This document shows, one piece after another, positions 54,001-63,117 of a DNA stretch of 64,000 nucleotides; position 1 is the stretch's first letter, and each line of letters begins with the position of its first letter. The notes under the pieces were generated by a model, which saw only the letters and a list, made by a program, of their open reading frames with translations, was not told the origin of the DNA and ran no database searches. Where the stretch lies: contig NC_134643.1 in the NCBI RefSeq assembly GCF_030463565.1, positions 168,166,491-168,230,490 on the forward strand, written 5' to 3'. A program made the position numbers and the translations under genes. The stretch comes from Pelecanus crispus. Taxonomy: Eukaryota > Chordata > Aves > Pelecaniformes > Pelecanidae.

Positions 54001-57000
54001 GTGAAGCTGTGGTAGGAAAACTGTAAATGTCAGACACCAGCCGCTACTTCTAGGTTTTGTTTTAATGGTTGTATGAGGTTTAACAAAGATGAATAAGAAG
54101 TCCTGTGCTTGAGCCAGAGTAATCCAAAGCAGCAGTTAGTTGTAAAGAAGATAGAAGCCCTTCCTCTCCTGTACCAAGTTTTGGGACATATAAAAAACTA
54201 CCCCCATTTCTGTAATTTGTATGAGTATATGATTGGGAATAAAGTGAGTTTCATAAATTTGGAAAGTAATTAAATTACTTTCTTTTTTTCCTTATCTGAC
54301 CACAGGAAACTTACTGCCATGCATTTATGCTCCTCATTTTTGAAAGGCCACTGACATCCATTTTTTAGGTGCCTACTAAAATTTTCATGAAAGACAATAA
54401 CTAACTAAATGTAAAAAAAAAAAACCAAAAAACAAAAAAACTCTTTCTGGTTATTTCTTAGCATTAGTGGGATGCAGCCCCTCCCAAATCCACAATATTC
54501 TTCACGTTATGTCTGAGTTTGAATACATGTTTTCAGACACTTTATAAAAAGCATAAGTAATTATATTACTCTTTTGTAAACCCACATACAAAAAAGCAAT
54601 GAAAACACTACAAAGTTTATGTTACACCATTAGAATAAATTAAATTTACAAATTTCAAAAGCTGTTTTTCAAGGTCAAGGACAGGTTTTGGACTTCCATA
54701 AAAATTCTTTTGCTGTTAGGCTCAGGGTTATCACAGTTGCATTTTTCCTTCATGGAGAGTCCTGCCTTTCATATGCTGGTATTAGGTGCCATTACATATT
54801 TCCATTCTGCTTTGGGTTGTGAAAATGTTTATATATACTAAGGAATATGGTACCTTTTCAATGAATGATAAGTAACATGCACATTTGTTGGGTTACAAGG
54901 AACTTCAAGTAAACTGTTTTCTCATTTATGTGGTTTTGCACTTGTAATGCCACAAACCTCTAAGCTTTGAGTTTACTTACATTTAACTGTGTGAAAGTAA
55001 CCACACTACTTTAAAGAAATAATATCGCTTTCAATGTTTTCCCATTTTTTCTCTCATTTGTTCAGTGACACGCTTATAAGTGGAGTAATATACGCAGCCT
55101 GAGTTGCTTGCTCTAAGTGTGCTTTTGATCAAAGTGTATTTTTTGTTCACACTTATTTTCTTCAGCAAGTAGGAGCTAAATGGGAAAAAATATATCTTTC
55201 TCAGCTTGCTTTTTTTCTGCATATTTTTCGTGCTTTCCGTTCCTCTGTTGGGAATTAAGACAGATCTGGAAATCTGACTGCTCCTCATGGGGTGAGTTGG
55301 AATAAACTACTGCTGTTGCTCCTGTTACTTATCTTGCTACAGCCACCATAGATTGAACGGTGTGGTGCCTTGCAGCTCTCTGAAATAAAATAATAAGGCG
55401 TACTTTTACTCCCTAAATACTTCCTTCCTCTTGTATTCATATATTGTGGATTTTTTTCCTTCTTTGCAAAGCAGGGATATGCTATGCTATCCCTTTCTGA
55501 TCTGTGTTTTTTCCAAGGTCTGTGTTAGATGAGATTATATGTTTCTAGTCTGTCTTTCCTAATTCCCCATAACAATTGCGATACACATGTTTTGGAATTG
55601 TGAAAGATGTTAAGCTGTTGAGAAAACTAGTTTCAAGTGGAGATCTGAAGGACACATATAAAGTCTCCCTTCGTTGAATGAATATGTAGGAGTAATTTTT
55701 CAAAAACTTACAAGCCGTATTTCTGTACGTGTGTGTATTTTCACTTTCTGTTGGTAGACACTGAGAACGTGTCCTTGTCTCTGCCTTGGACAGGTAGGGA
55801 CACTGTAGGTTGTTTGGGTAGGAATTATCAGCTATTTTAATTTGTATTTGTACATTGAAAGTGTGTTAAATAGCACTCATAAAAGTGTGTTGTCAATATT
55901 TTTACCAACAAAATTCAGCCAGAAGAAGAAATGATGTGGAAGAGATTTGATGTGTCTGTATTGCAGAATTACTTGAAGTTTTTTTTATACATATATATTT
56001 TTATATATTTATATATGTGTGTTAATGTTGACATATACGTAAATAAGTTAGCAGTACTTCTTACTTTTTAGCATTTTCATGAAACACTTGGAATCCTACC
56101 TGGAGAAGCACGTTTATTTCTAAATGGCCTTCATATTGACCTGGATTTTCATGATCCTTTTAGGTAAGATGGTACATTTTGTTTGAAGACTACAGAATTA
56201 CTAATAATACTGGAGAAGTTGTACTCATGGTGATAGATAATCTCATCTGTTGCTTTTCGGGGGCCAGGAATTGCTGCAGTAGAGGGAATACTGGTTTACA
56301 GTGGTTTTGCTTTGAATATGAATTTTGTATAAGTAGCTGAAAACAGCATTTTCTCTTGGAGTGTTTTCTAATTTGCTTACAATTTTACAACTCCCCCTGT
56401 AAAATTAGTTTGGAAATGGAAAGGAATCCAACATGTATGTATAGAAAGGTGGGGAAAAGCACTTTATAAAAAGTAAATTAAGTGCTTTCACATCCCTGTT
56501 TCTTAAAAATTACAAAAAATTTGCAGGCATTAAATTTAGATACACAGCACCTTGGGTTATTTTTGGCATGCTTGTGAGTCTATGTCTGGCCACCTTTTAT
56601 AATAAATTCTGTTAATGCAGAACTAATATGCTTTTGGTTTAAGAAATCTTTTTCCAGTTTGTGTAATTATAGTATAATTATTTTGGGTGTAACTTGCCTC
56701 TTTTATGCAAGCACTCATAAACTGTCAACATTTTCCCTTGCATTCTTCTGTATGTTGTCAACAGCAGGACAGACATGACTACTTCAAAATCATCTTTGGT
56801 GGCCTGCAAACTGTCATTAAATCTACTGATGCTAAGGCTGAGGGTTTTTTTCATGTTCCTATGATTTGTCAGAGTCTACAATTTTTTATTTTCTATTTCT
56901 TAACTCAGAATGTCTTCTTTTCTCCTCCATGGAGATTCTTAAACTTTTTTGGTTTTAGCATTTATACTTGCAGCTTTTACTTAATTTTTGCTCAGCCAGA

Positions 57001-60000
57001 GTTTTGAGATGGTGTAACTTGCACCTTTTCTGGTAATGATGCAAATATTAATAGGTCTTTTTAATGCTAGTGCTAGGTTTAATTTCAGTATATTTTAGAA
57101 GAAACCTTTCAGAATAGACAAAAATCTCAAAATTAAGCAAGACAGAAATAAAGGCATTTGCAAAATCTTGCCTGCTGTGTTCTACTAGTGAGTATTTCAG
57201 GCTTGTTTCCATTCTCATATTGAATTTTGAGATTGCAACAAATGTTCCAGAGTCCTGTTGGGTCTTTTGGGAAAGAGTCTTCTTTTGGAGGTGTAGCTAT
57301 GTGTTTCCTATGTGCTGTTTTCAGGGTTCTGCCATGATGCAGACTTAGAGCTCGCCTGTGTCTCCATCACTTGCTGCGTGCTTCTTTACACACTTGCAAA
57401 GCTTCCTCTTAGGGTACCCCCTGCTTGGATTTCTGCCTCAGCCAGGACATTGCAGCACGCAACCTTCCACTCTGCTGTCCTGCCACATCTTACTAAAGAT
57501 GGATGAAATTCCTTCATATAAAAGAAATGTAAATGAACGAAAGAGTTGTATAATCTGTTACAATACTGCTTTGAAATAAGTTGGAGATGTATAGTGTTAT
57601 TAATTGGTTTTGTTTTAAACATTTGACTGCAGGGGAATATAAAAATTATATTTAATAGGAAAAATAATCCTCACATTAGTTGTCTTTTGAAATTTTTTTA
57701 TTTCTTTTTATGACATGATGAGTTCTATGTAGACATTATGCATTTTGTCTTCCTGAAAAAGTATCTTAGAGACTCTTAAACTGGAAGGAAAAGCAATGCA
57801 TGGCCTTTATGAACTTGGAATCAAAGAGGAGATCCTGAGTAAATTTATGAGGTTGCATATACATCCTGCAGATAACAGTTATGCACTAGATATTCGTCAC
57901 TCTTCAATAATAGTAAGTAATTAAACAGCTATTTATTTAACTATTACATATTTGATAACGCTATGTATGACACAGTCTACCTTTTTTGTAGTGTAATTGA
58001 AATACTAGACATAAGACCATATATTGATAAGCAGTTTAAAATGTTTTGCAGGGTGATACCTCTTCAATATATTTTATGAGTAATTTTCTCTAGCCTATAC
58101 CTTACTAAAATTTTAAGATGTAGGATGTTTAAAAGAAGAGAGGAATGTATGTAAGAGTAGTTGCACACTCATAGCTATAGAATTTGACTTTACAGCAATT
58201 AATCTAGCTACACAGTATCTTCATATTATGCAAGACTGCTAAATGTACTTTACAGGTATGGTAAGTGAATTGTGGACAACGTAAATATTTTGTTTCTAGT
58301 TGTGCAGTGACTCTGCTTTTTTCCCTTCTTCAAAATTTATACAGTTTTCATTACAAAGGCTGTATGCCAGTGGAAAAGGCACTAAAATACTGATTTTCTT
58401 TGCCTGAAAGAACCATATTTCACTCTTCTGTTTGCCAAGTATAGACAGGCTTGCACAGAAAACAGTAGAACAAATTGGCCATATATTAATTAGTTTCTTT
58501 GATATATCGAAAGTGCTCCTGTGAGTTATAAATACCGTATTTGTCTTACAGGAATGTTATGCTGTGTTATACACATCTGTGTGATATGTTGTTACGACCT
58601 TTGTATTGTGAAAGTAGTTTCCACAGTGAAAAAATGTTTTTATTCACATCCTGATACAGAGTACAAAGTACAAATGATCTTTTTTCCGTTTCCATCCATT
58701 ATTAGTTTTATTATGTACTGCAAATAAAAACCCCGAACAGTTTGACTGAAAAGAAAAAAAGAATTAATTTTAGATGCTATTTTCTGTTACTATTTCACAA
58801 AGAAGATAAAGCATTTTACTCTTTCCAGGCTTTCCATGTGTTTTAAAATATCTTTATTTATACATATTTTACTCAATGTTTAATATGTGTTTTTTACATG
58901 GTTGCCTTTTTTGTTTTAGTGGGTTAATAACATAGAACAAGATCACAGCTATAGCACATGGCCTGCAAGCTATCAGGAACTGCTAAAACCCACATTTCCC
59001 AGTGTTATCCAGCAGATTAGACGCAATTTATATAATTTGGTAAGTTTGGAGAACTTAATTTTTTTTGCATAGTTGTCGTGGTTTAGCACAATAGTGTATG
59101 TATTAATACGTGGACAGACAATTTACTGAAAAATACACAAGCTGTATTCATTGTTAAGGTAGGTTAGAATTTAATGTTTTTTATATGGGTCTGCTAATAG
59201 TAGTGAAAATCTTTTTGTCTAGTGAGTCATATGTGATTATTAGTCTGATTTCCAGAAGTGGACTTGGGCACAGTTTTGTCAGGAGCTTTTTCTGTTCCTT
59301 TCCATGCTACATACAAATAATTCACTATTATCAATGAATTTTCTTCGTAGTACACTACTGAGAGAAGGTAATGATAACTGTCCTAGTTTTAGAGATGATG
59401 AACTGAGATACAAAAAGGTTTAAGTTATAAAGCGTACTAATTATGAATGTCTTGTAGCCTAATTTTTCCTCTGTATATAGCATTCTGTATCACTTAGCTG
59501 TTTTCTTAACTTACTATTGCTGATTTTAATTGAAATTTAAATTACAAAAGGTAATTGTATGAATTATGTATGAATTGTATGAATTGAATGGTTTGGGTTG
59601 CAGGGGACCTTTAAAGGCCATCTAGTCCACCCTCCTGCAATGAGCAGGGACATCTCCAACTAGATCAGGTTACTCAAAGTCCTGTCCAACCTGACCTTGA
59701 ACAATTCCAATGATGGGCCCCTGTGACACCTGTGGTGTCTCACCACCCTCATTTATTCATATCCAATCTAAATCTACCCTCTTTTAGTTTAAAACCGTTA
59801 CCTCCTCTTGTTCTGTCCTTACAGTGTCACTACTGCTAAAAAGTCTGTCCCCATCTTTCCTATAGGTCCCCTTTAAGTACTGAAAGGCTCAGTCAGGTCT
59901 CCCTGCAGCCTTCTCTTCTCCAGGCTGAACAACCCCAACTCTCTCAGCCTGGCCTCATAGGAGAGGTTGCTCCAGCCCTCGGATCATTTTTGTGGCCCTC

Positions 60001-61734
60001 CTCTGGACCTGCTCCAATGGGTCCATGTCTTTCCTGTGCTGAGGGCCCCAGAGCTGGACGCAGTACTCCAGGTGAGGTCTCACCAGAGCAGAGCAGAAGG
60101 GCAGAATCACCTCCCTCGACCTGCTGGCCATGTTTCTTTTGATGCAGCCCAGGACACTGTTGGCTTTCTGGGCTGCAAGTGCACATTGCCGGCTCATGCC
60201 CAGCTTTTCATCCACCAGTACCCCCAAGTCCTCCTCTGCAGGGCTGCTCTCAATCCCTTCATCCCCCAGCCTGTATTGATACCGGGTGTTGCTCAGACCC
60301 AGGTGCAGGACCTTGCACTTGGCCTTGTTGAACCTCATGAGGTTCACATGGGCCCACTTCTCAAGCTTGTCCAGGTCCCATTGGATGGCATCCCATCCCT
60401 TGGGCATGTCAGCTGCACCACTCAGCTTGGTGTTGTCTGCAAACTTGCTGAGGGTGCACTTGATCCTCCTGTCTATATCATTGATGGAGATATTAAACAA
60501 TACTGGTCCCAAAACAGACCCCTAAGGGACACCACTTGTCATCGATCTCCATTTGGACATTGAGCCATTGACCACTACCCTCCGGATGTGACCATCCAAC
60601 CAATTCCTCATCCAGCAAATAGTCCACCCATCAAATCCATAGCTCTCCAATTTAGAAAGAATGATGTTGTGGGGGACCGTGTCAAAGGCCTTACAGAAGT
60701 TCAGATAGATGACATCAGTAGCTCTTCCCTTGTCCACTGATATAGTCACTCCAAGTGGCATGAAGTTCAGTATACAAAAAGCAACCAAAATACAAGCAAT
60801 ATGTGATAAATAAATGTATGTTTATGAAGCATAAGATGTATGTAATATGAAATAGATTACATTATGTATTCAAAGTTAAATATTGGCATAGATGTATATA
60901 ACAGTTATATTATAGAAATCTACAACGTATCATTTAACTATAATCTGAGGGGGAGGGAGTGTTCAAAATTTTTTAAATTATTCTGCTGCATTTCAGCTAC
61001 TCTAGCAAAATTACGATAAATTCTAAGGGGAGTTGCAGTGCAAAGCTGAATAAATAAGGTACCAATGTCATAATTAAATCTGCATAAGGATAATCTACCT
61101 GTGCCGACAGATCACAGTTTTAGATTCTGTGCATACCTGAAAGATCTGATTTTACACTTCAAGGTGAATACAAAGATATGTGTGACAGGAAGGAAGAACT
61201 CTTTCCCAGTGCTCCATTTTTTAATAAAAGTTTTCAGTCAATATATTCTGTTTGTTTATTTTTAGTTTGGTTTTCATAACAGAAGAGTTGAAAGAAGTAA
61301 CAGAAAAATCAGTGTTAGATCCTTTTTAATTAAATACCAAGTTCATTAATAAAAAGAAAGTATTGGCACCCAGTCTTTCAAAGGAGAGTAGTGATATCAC
61401 TTGGTTAGAAGTTCAATAAATGGTTAAATCCTGTTTTCAGTATTTGGTCCAAATTCATTAATTCCAAAGTTATTTTCAGTTACACTCTTAATGTTTTCTT
61501 ACAATGAATGCTCTAGGAAATTGAAAACAGTTGGGGCGCACAGCTCCTTTGGAAATTTCTGTTCTTATCTTAGATTTTATGTCTGAAAGAAAATAAAAAC
61601 AGACATCAAGAATAAATATTGGCTGTATAATATCTTTTCTCTTCATAGGTACTTTTTGTTGATCCTGTCCAAGAAGATACAGGTGATTATATGAAACTGG
61701 CAGAATTATTCTATCATCACAATGTACCGCTCAG
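20903..61734 (+). CDS. UGGT2: UGGT2 gene, 5' part: 14 coding exons (UDP-glucose:glycoprotein glucosyltransferase 2), continues past the window
   Basis: UGGT enzymes are ER-lumen folding sensors that re-glucosylate N-glycans of misfolded glycoproteins using UDP-glucose, returning them to calnexin and calreticulin. Joining 20903-21066, 22447-22529, 31018-31148, 32272-32384, 36696-36870, 38838-38934, 39998-40082, 42705-42805, 45947-46046, 50568-50628, 56072-56163, 57762-57912, 58920-59039 and 61649-61734 gives one open frame of 1559 nt with matching phases and GT-AG introns throughout. The family is about 1,500 residues, so this is the N-terminal third: signal peptide, first thioredoxin-like domain and the start of further thioredoxin-like domains. 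The C-terminal GT24 catalytic domain is not in the window. UGGT2 is chosen over UGGT1 from residues such as [20 protein letters not shown] and [20 protein letters not shown], and from head-to-head linkage with HS6ST3. No frameshift or premature stop is seen. Confidence 0.95.
21067..22446 (+). other. UGGT2: UGGT2 intron 1
   Basis: A 1,380-bp phase-2 intron with GTGCGT donor and AAACAG acceptor. The left end is the tail of the CpG island; the rest is AT-rich. I see no repeat element or ORF of note. Confidence 0.9.
22447..22529 (+). CDS. UGGT2: UGGT2 exon 2
   Basis: An 83-nt exon, phase 2 in and phase 1 out. It encodes [15 protein letters not shown] followed by [13 protein letters not shown], a highly conserved UGGT stretch entering the first thioredoxin-like domain. 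The donor is GGAG|GTAAGT. Confidence 0.95.
22861..22865 (+). repeat. Target-site duplication, left copy (GTAGG)
   Basis: GTAGG directly precedes the TG terminus of the solo LTR and is repeated exactly at 23443-23447 after its CA terminus. A 5-bp duplication is a normal retroviral integration footprint. Confidence 0.85.
22866..23442 (+). mobile_element. Endogenous retrovirus solo LTR
   Basis: This 577-bp element starts TGTCCTGGTTTCGGCTGGGG and ends GCCATGGCA, that is TG...CA termini, with GTAGG on both sides. The start resembles a very common neoavian LTR family that I believe is ERVL-like; the family name is uncertain. Inside are a perfect palindromic CRE TGACGTCA (23115-23122), a TATATAA box (23130-23136), a short ATT-rich microsatellite (about 23238-23265) and an ATTAAA poly(A)-signal-like hexamer (23306-23311), in the order U3, R, U5 on the plus strand. 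No gag, pol or env sequence adjoins it, so the internal region was lost by LTR-LTR recombination. It lies sense to UGGT2 in intron 2. Confidence 0.92.
23115..23136 (+). promoter_or_regulatory. LTR core promoter: CRE plus TATA box
   Basis: A full palindromic cAMP-response element, TGACGTCA, sits seven bases upstream of TATATAA. This is a compact U3 promoter. Both motifs are intact, so the solo LTR could still initiate plus-strand transcription. Confidence 0.7.
23443..23447 (+). repeat. Target-site duplication, right copy (GTAGG)
   Basis: An exact match to 22861-22865, immediately after the CA terminus of the LTR. Confidence 0.85.
24500..25540 (+). mobile_element. Old CR1 LINE, sense strand, decayed
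   Basis: The motif order follows CR1 ORF2 and 3' UTR. First comes GAGGATGATACAAAACTAGG (a decayed 'DDTKL' polymerase box) at about 24685. The line GGAGCACGGGGCCCAGTTTGGGG is at about 25042, then GGAGAAGGATAAGGAGAGACC at about 25181. The ORF end is represented by CACTGGAACAGGCTGCCCTGGGAGGCGG at about 25361, and the 3' part by GGGCAGCCTAATCTAGC and GGTGACCTCCAGAAGTC. Many indels and stops break the frame. The 5' limit is uncertain; CCCAGGTGGTGAATG at about 24508 may belong to it. Confidence 0.8.
31018..31148 (+). CDS. UGGT2: UGGT2 exon 3
   Basis: A 131-nt exon, phase 1 in and phase 0 out. It encodes [17 protein letters not shown] and, further on, [19 protein letters not shown]. This is part of the first thioredoxin-like domain and is nearly identical to vertebrate UGGT2. 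The donor is CAG|GTGACT, an acceptable but slightly weak site. Confidence 0.95.
31149..32271 (+). other. UGGT2: UGGT2 intron 3
   Basis: A phase-0 intron of 1,123 bp ending in ATATTAG. It is AT-rich, with an A-run at about 31837-31847. No mobile element is recognised. Confidence 0.9.
32272..32384 (+). CDS. UGGT2: UGGT2 exon 4
   Basis: A 113-nt exon, phase 0 in and phase 2 out. It encodes [20 protein letters not shown], then [17 protein letters not shown]. The wording [21 protein letters not shown] is characteristic of UGGT2; as I recall, UGGT1 differs across this segment. The two cysteines in this exon are conserved in the family. The donor is AGAG|GTAAAT. Confidence 0.95.
32385..36695 (+). 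other. UGGT2: UGGT2 intron 4
   Basis: A phase-2 intron of 4.3 kb with acceptor AACCAG. It holds a short CR1 remnant at about 35712-35816 and T-runs at about 32701-32712 and 34937-34968. An open frame with good splice-like borders at 33840-33994 is discussed as a doubtful cryptic exon. Confidence 0.85.
35712..35816 (+). mobile_element. CR1 LINE 3' fragment, sense strand
   Basis: The piece from TTAAGGCCCTGAGTAACCTG through GAGCAAATGACCTCCAAAGG to ATTCTGTGATTT follows the CR1 3' end ('GGGCAACCTGATCTAG', 'GATGACCTCCAGAGG', 'ATTCTGTGATT'). It is 5'-truncated and ends in the typical CR1 terminal motif. Confidence 0.75.
36696..36870 (+). CDS. UGGT2: UGGT2 exon 5
   Basis: A 175-nt exon, phase 2 in and phase 0 out. 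It encodes [19 protein letters not shown], then [20 protein letters not shown] and, at the end, [12 protein letters not shown]. This completes the first thioredoxin-like domain. An ATG-initiated open frame overlapping here from 36680 is in another frame and is not used. The donor is CAG|GTATGT. Confidence 0.95.
36871..38837 (+). other. UGGT2: UGGT2 intron 5
   Basis: A phase-0 intron of 1,967 bp with acceptor CAAACAG. It is AT-rich with several open frames of 60-120 codons on both strands, none resembling a protein. No mobile element is recognised. Confidence 0.88.
38838..38934 (+). CDS. UGGT2: UGGT2 exon 6
   Basis: A 97-nt exon, phase 0 in and phase 1 out. It encodes [20 protein letters not shown], then [12 protein letters not shown]. 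The [16 protein letters not shown] block is invariant in vertebrate UGGTs. The donor is AAAG|GTATGT. An earlier GT inside CAGGTTAAAG is not used, because VK is conserved across the family. Confidence 0.95.
38935..39997 (+). other. UGGT2: UGGT2 intron 6
   Basis: A phase-1 intron of 1,063 bp, AT-rich, ending in GTTCAG. Nothing recognisable is embedded. Confidence 0.9.
39998..40082 (+). CDS. UGGT2: UGGT2 exon 7 (poly-glutamate linker)
   Basis: An 85-nt exon, phase 1 in and phase 2 out. It encodes GVNDTK, then eight consecutive glutamates, Gly, two more glutamates, and [12 protein letters not shown]. The Glu run lies at about residues 261-268 and is encoded mainly by repeated GAG. N257-D-T is a potential N-glycosylation site at the place where human UGGT2 has NTT, as I recall. 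The human protein has a shorter, mixed acidic sequence here, so the poly-E tract looks like a lineage-specific expansion in a loop between domains. The conserved [10 protein letters not shown] end anchors the alignment. Confidence 0.93.
40083..42704 (+). other. UGGT2: UGGT2 intron 7
   Basis: A phase-2 intron of 2,622 bp with acceptor TTGTAG. It contains a 15-A run near 40144-40158 and a cluster of five CAGTTA motifs at 42320-42396. No mobile element is recognised. Confidence 0.88.
42705..42805 (+). CDS. UGGT2: UGGT2 exon 8
   Basis: A 101-nt exon, phase 2 in and phase 1 out. It encodes [19 protein letters not shown], then [22 protein letters not shown] is a family hallmark just before the next conserved block. 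The donor is CAGG|GTATGT. Confidence 0.95.
42806..45946 (+). other. UGGT2: UGGT2 intron 8
   Basis: A phase-1 intron of 3,141 bp ending in a long T-run and CGCTAG. A T-run lies at about 44908-44924. Open frames such as 45025-45282 (minus) and 43893-44081 (plus) show no homology that I recognise. No named repeat is seen. Confidence 0.85.
45947..46046 (+). CDS. UGGT2: UGGT2 exon 9
   Basis: A 100-nt exon, phase 1 in and phase 2 out. It encodes [20 protein letters not shown], then [13 protein letters not shown]. It is close to vertebrate UGGT2 (MS-PVYD and KDI-QNFPI). The donor is CCAG|GTATGA. Confidence 0.95.
46047..50567 (+). other. UGGT2: UGGT2 intron 9
   Basis: A phase-2 intron of 4.5 kb ending in TTTTACAG. 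It is very AT-rich, and I see no mobile element. A small tandem repeat of ATGTTCTTGAA lies at 49880-49946. Confidence 0.88.
49880..49970 (+). repeat. Tandem repeat based on ATGTTCTTGAA
   Basis: Four exact copies of ATGTTCTTGAA start at 49880, 49891, 49910 and 49936. The last two are parts of a 26-bp unit (ATGTTCTTGAAAGGC, an A-run, then a short tail) that is duplicated almost exactly. It is a recent local slippage duplication. Confidence 0.85.
50568..50628 (+). CDS. UGGT2: UGGT2 exon 10
   Basis: A short 61-nt exon, phase 2 in and phase 0 out. It encodes [20 protein letters not shown]. The E-ENQK ending matches the family. The acceptor is TTTTACAG and the donor AAG|GTTTGT. Confidence 0.93.
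50629..56071 (+). other. UGGT2: UGGT2 intron 10 (5.4 kb)
   Basis: A phase-0 intron ending in TTTTTAG. It holds an A-rich tract around 54411-54440 and an AT-rich TATATA stretch at about 55989-56021. The segment 51.3-52.7 kb is slightly more GC-rich with several open frames, but I recognise no gene or repeat in it. Confidence 0.85.
56072..56163 (+). CDS. UGGT2: UGGT2 exon 11
   Basis: A 92-nt exon, phase 0 in and phase 2 out. It encodes [20 protein letters not shown], then [10 protein letters not shown]. The pattern PG-ARLF-NGL--D-D is conserved in UGGTs. The donor is TTAG|GTAAGA, a strong site. Confidence 0.95.
56164..57761 (+). other. UGGT2: UGGT2 intron 11
   Basis: A phase-2 intron of 1,598 bp ending in GAAAAAG, a purine-rich and therefore weak-looking acceptor. 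The exon match on its right is nevertheless unambiguous. No repeat is recognised. Confidence 0.88.
57762..57912 (+). CDS. UGGT2: UGGT2 exon 12
   Basis: A 151-nt exon, phase 2 in and phase 0 out. It encodes [20 protein letters not shown], then a segment ending [24 protein letters not shown] and LDIRHSSI match vertebrate UGGT2. This region leads into the second thioredoxin-like domain. The donor is ATA|GTAAGT. Confidence 0.95.
57913..58919 (+). other. UGGT2: UGGT2 intron 12
   Basis: A phase-0 intron of 1,007 bp with a T-rich end and GTTTTAG acceptor. Nothing recognisable lies within it. Confidence 0.9.
58920..59039 (+). CDS. UGGT2: UGGT2 exon 13
   Basis: A 120-nt exon, in phase 0 at both ends, so skipping it would keep the frame. 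It encodes [20 protein letters not shown], then [20 protein letters not shown]. The [13 protein letters not shown] block is diagnostic for the family. The donor is TTG|GTAAGT. Confidence 0.95.
59566..60765 (-). mobile_element. CR1 LINE, 5'-truncated, antisense to UGGT2
   Basis: On the minus strand this reads the second half of CR1 ORF2 followed by the 3' UTR. From about 60755 leftwards it encodes [40 protein letters not shown], then SGVP, a stop at 60524-60522, [27 protein letters not shown] and [20 protein letters not shown]. It goes on through [19 protein letters not shown] to [15 protein letters not shown] (near 59955). These are the polymerase and thumb regions of the CR1 reverse transcriptase. 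Two changes disable it: a Gln codon turned into TAG, and the FADD box reading FADN. The 3' end at about 59566-59600 has short GAATT/TATG-type repeats on the plus strand, as expected of CR1 tails. The 5' end is truncated, as is usual. Confidence 0.93.
60522..60524 (-). pseudogene. Nonsense codon in CR1 ORF2
   Basis: TAG on the minus strand interrupts SGVP(stop)GSVLGP, where CR1 normally has Gln. The same frame stays open on both sides, so a single C-to-T change explains it. Confidence 0.85.
61649..61734 (+). CDS. UGGT2: UGGT2 exon 14 (last exon in the window)
   Basis: An 86-nt exon, phase 0 in and phase 2 out. It encodes [19 protein letters not shown], then LFYHHNVPL. The pattern V-F-DP, then a helix, then H-VPLR, belongs to a thioredoxin-like domain of UGGT. 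The donor is CTCAG|GTAAGG. The next exon, expected to begin the conserved IG-F segment, was not found before position 64000. Confidence 0.95.
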
Positions 61735-62644
61735 GTAAGGAAAACTGAAAGTCTTGAAAAAGTCTTAAAAGAAAGTGGCTTTCCTTTTTTCTTCTTCATC
61801 TTCTGTTCTGCTAGGCAAAGATGTGAATTCAAATGAACTCCAATGCAACAACATTCTAATAAAAGACACATTGGTTACCCACTTGTGTTAAGCTTACTTG
61901 GGTATTAAGTATTCTTAAGGAAATAGGTTGCAAAGGATAACATACTTGAGTGTGGGGAAACTGAACTGCAAAAGTCTGATAAAAAATTACCTTGTCAAAT
62001 AGTCCTACTGGATGCCCATGTGAAGTTGCAGCCTAAGCAAAATATTCTGTAAGTAAAACATGATTTGAGGGCATTTTTTAATTTAGTTCTTTCAATTGGG
62101 GTTGCTTTACCTAATTTTTACCTAATTTTGTTTTTATATAAATATTTAAAGACCAAAGCGAGATTATCCTCACCAAGTTTTGAATTTCTAAAAATTAGTT
62201 GTCTGAGTCTGAACTAGTTGTCATTTGAGAGAAGGGAGCACTTCTGAGGAAAAATCTGTTTGATCTGAGATGCCTACTTGAAGAAAAAATGAATTGCTTT
62301 CAGAAATGCCTGTTTATTTCCACAGCTTATAAAAGAAGAGAAGGGTGTCCAAACTAGATCCAAGGTTCAGCAAGATGAATTCCATGTTAAATATTTTAAA
62401 TCTTCCTGTGAAATGGCTTTTTGTTTCCTCAGTAAATTACAGGTTTTTCATTTTCCTTTACCGTTTTACTAGTTCTGATCATTGTCTTGTTTTTCTTTGT
62501 TTTTCATCATTCAATGACAAAAAAGTAATGGAGGACAGATATTAGTTACCTGTGCATTTTGTCACTGTTGTCACTACCTGGCAGACAATACTGCTTCAGT
62601 CCTTGAGGAGAATATAGACTAGAACCTAATGTGCCTTTTCTGAT

Positions 62645-63110
62645 GCGTAACAGCATAAGAGCAGCCAAGCTGCATCAGGCTAAAGGTCCATTTAGGTCAG
62701 TCTGTCTGCAACAAGCCACAAGGAACTGCCTAGGTACGATAAAAAGAATAGGGCAACCAGGTACTTTGCCTGAGTATTTTCCTGGCTTTCGCGCATTTGG
62801 AGATCAAAGAATTTCTGACCCAGATGTAGTTTCTAAATATTTAGCAACCCTCAATGAGTTTCTCTTTCACAAACTTTTCTGTTTTTCCCTTGACTTTATG
62901 TAAAGTTTTAGTGCCCATAGTATCCTTTTCCAGGTGTTTTCACAGTTGAGCTATGTGGTGTATGAAGAACTGCTTTGTTTGTTTTGAGCCAGACTTTCAA
63001 TAACTTCATTTACTGTCTCTGTTGCTCTTCTGATTGGGAGAGAGACTAAGCACTCTCCTGCTCTCCAGATGCCAGTCATGATTTTATAAAGCTCTGCCAC
63101 GTTTGACTGC
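62645..63110 (-). mobile_element. Ancient CR1 LINE, left part of a split copy
   Basis: The piece GCATAAGAGCAGCCAAGCTG followed by GCATCAGGCTAAAGGTCCATT is the 3' end of an old amniote CR1 type, whose usual form on this strand includes 'GGTCAGACCAAAGGTCCATC'. Further right GTATGAAGAACTGCTTTGTTTGTTTTGAGCC and CCAGTCATGATTTTATAAAG fit the same element. It is highly diverged, so the boundaries are approximate. Confidence 0.65.
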
Positions 63111-63117
63111 AGTCAGT

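Larger units (their letters stand above)
59040..61648 (+). other. UGGT2: UGGT2 intron 13
   Basis: A phase-0 intron of 2,609 bp ending in CTTCATAG. Nearly half of it is an antisense CR1 (about 59566-60765). The remainder is AT-rich with no recognised feature. Confidence 0.88.
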
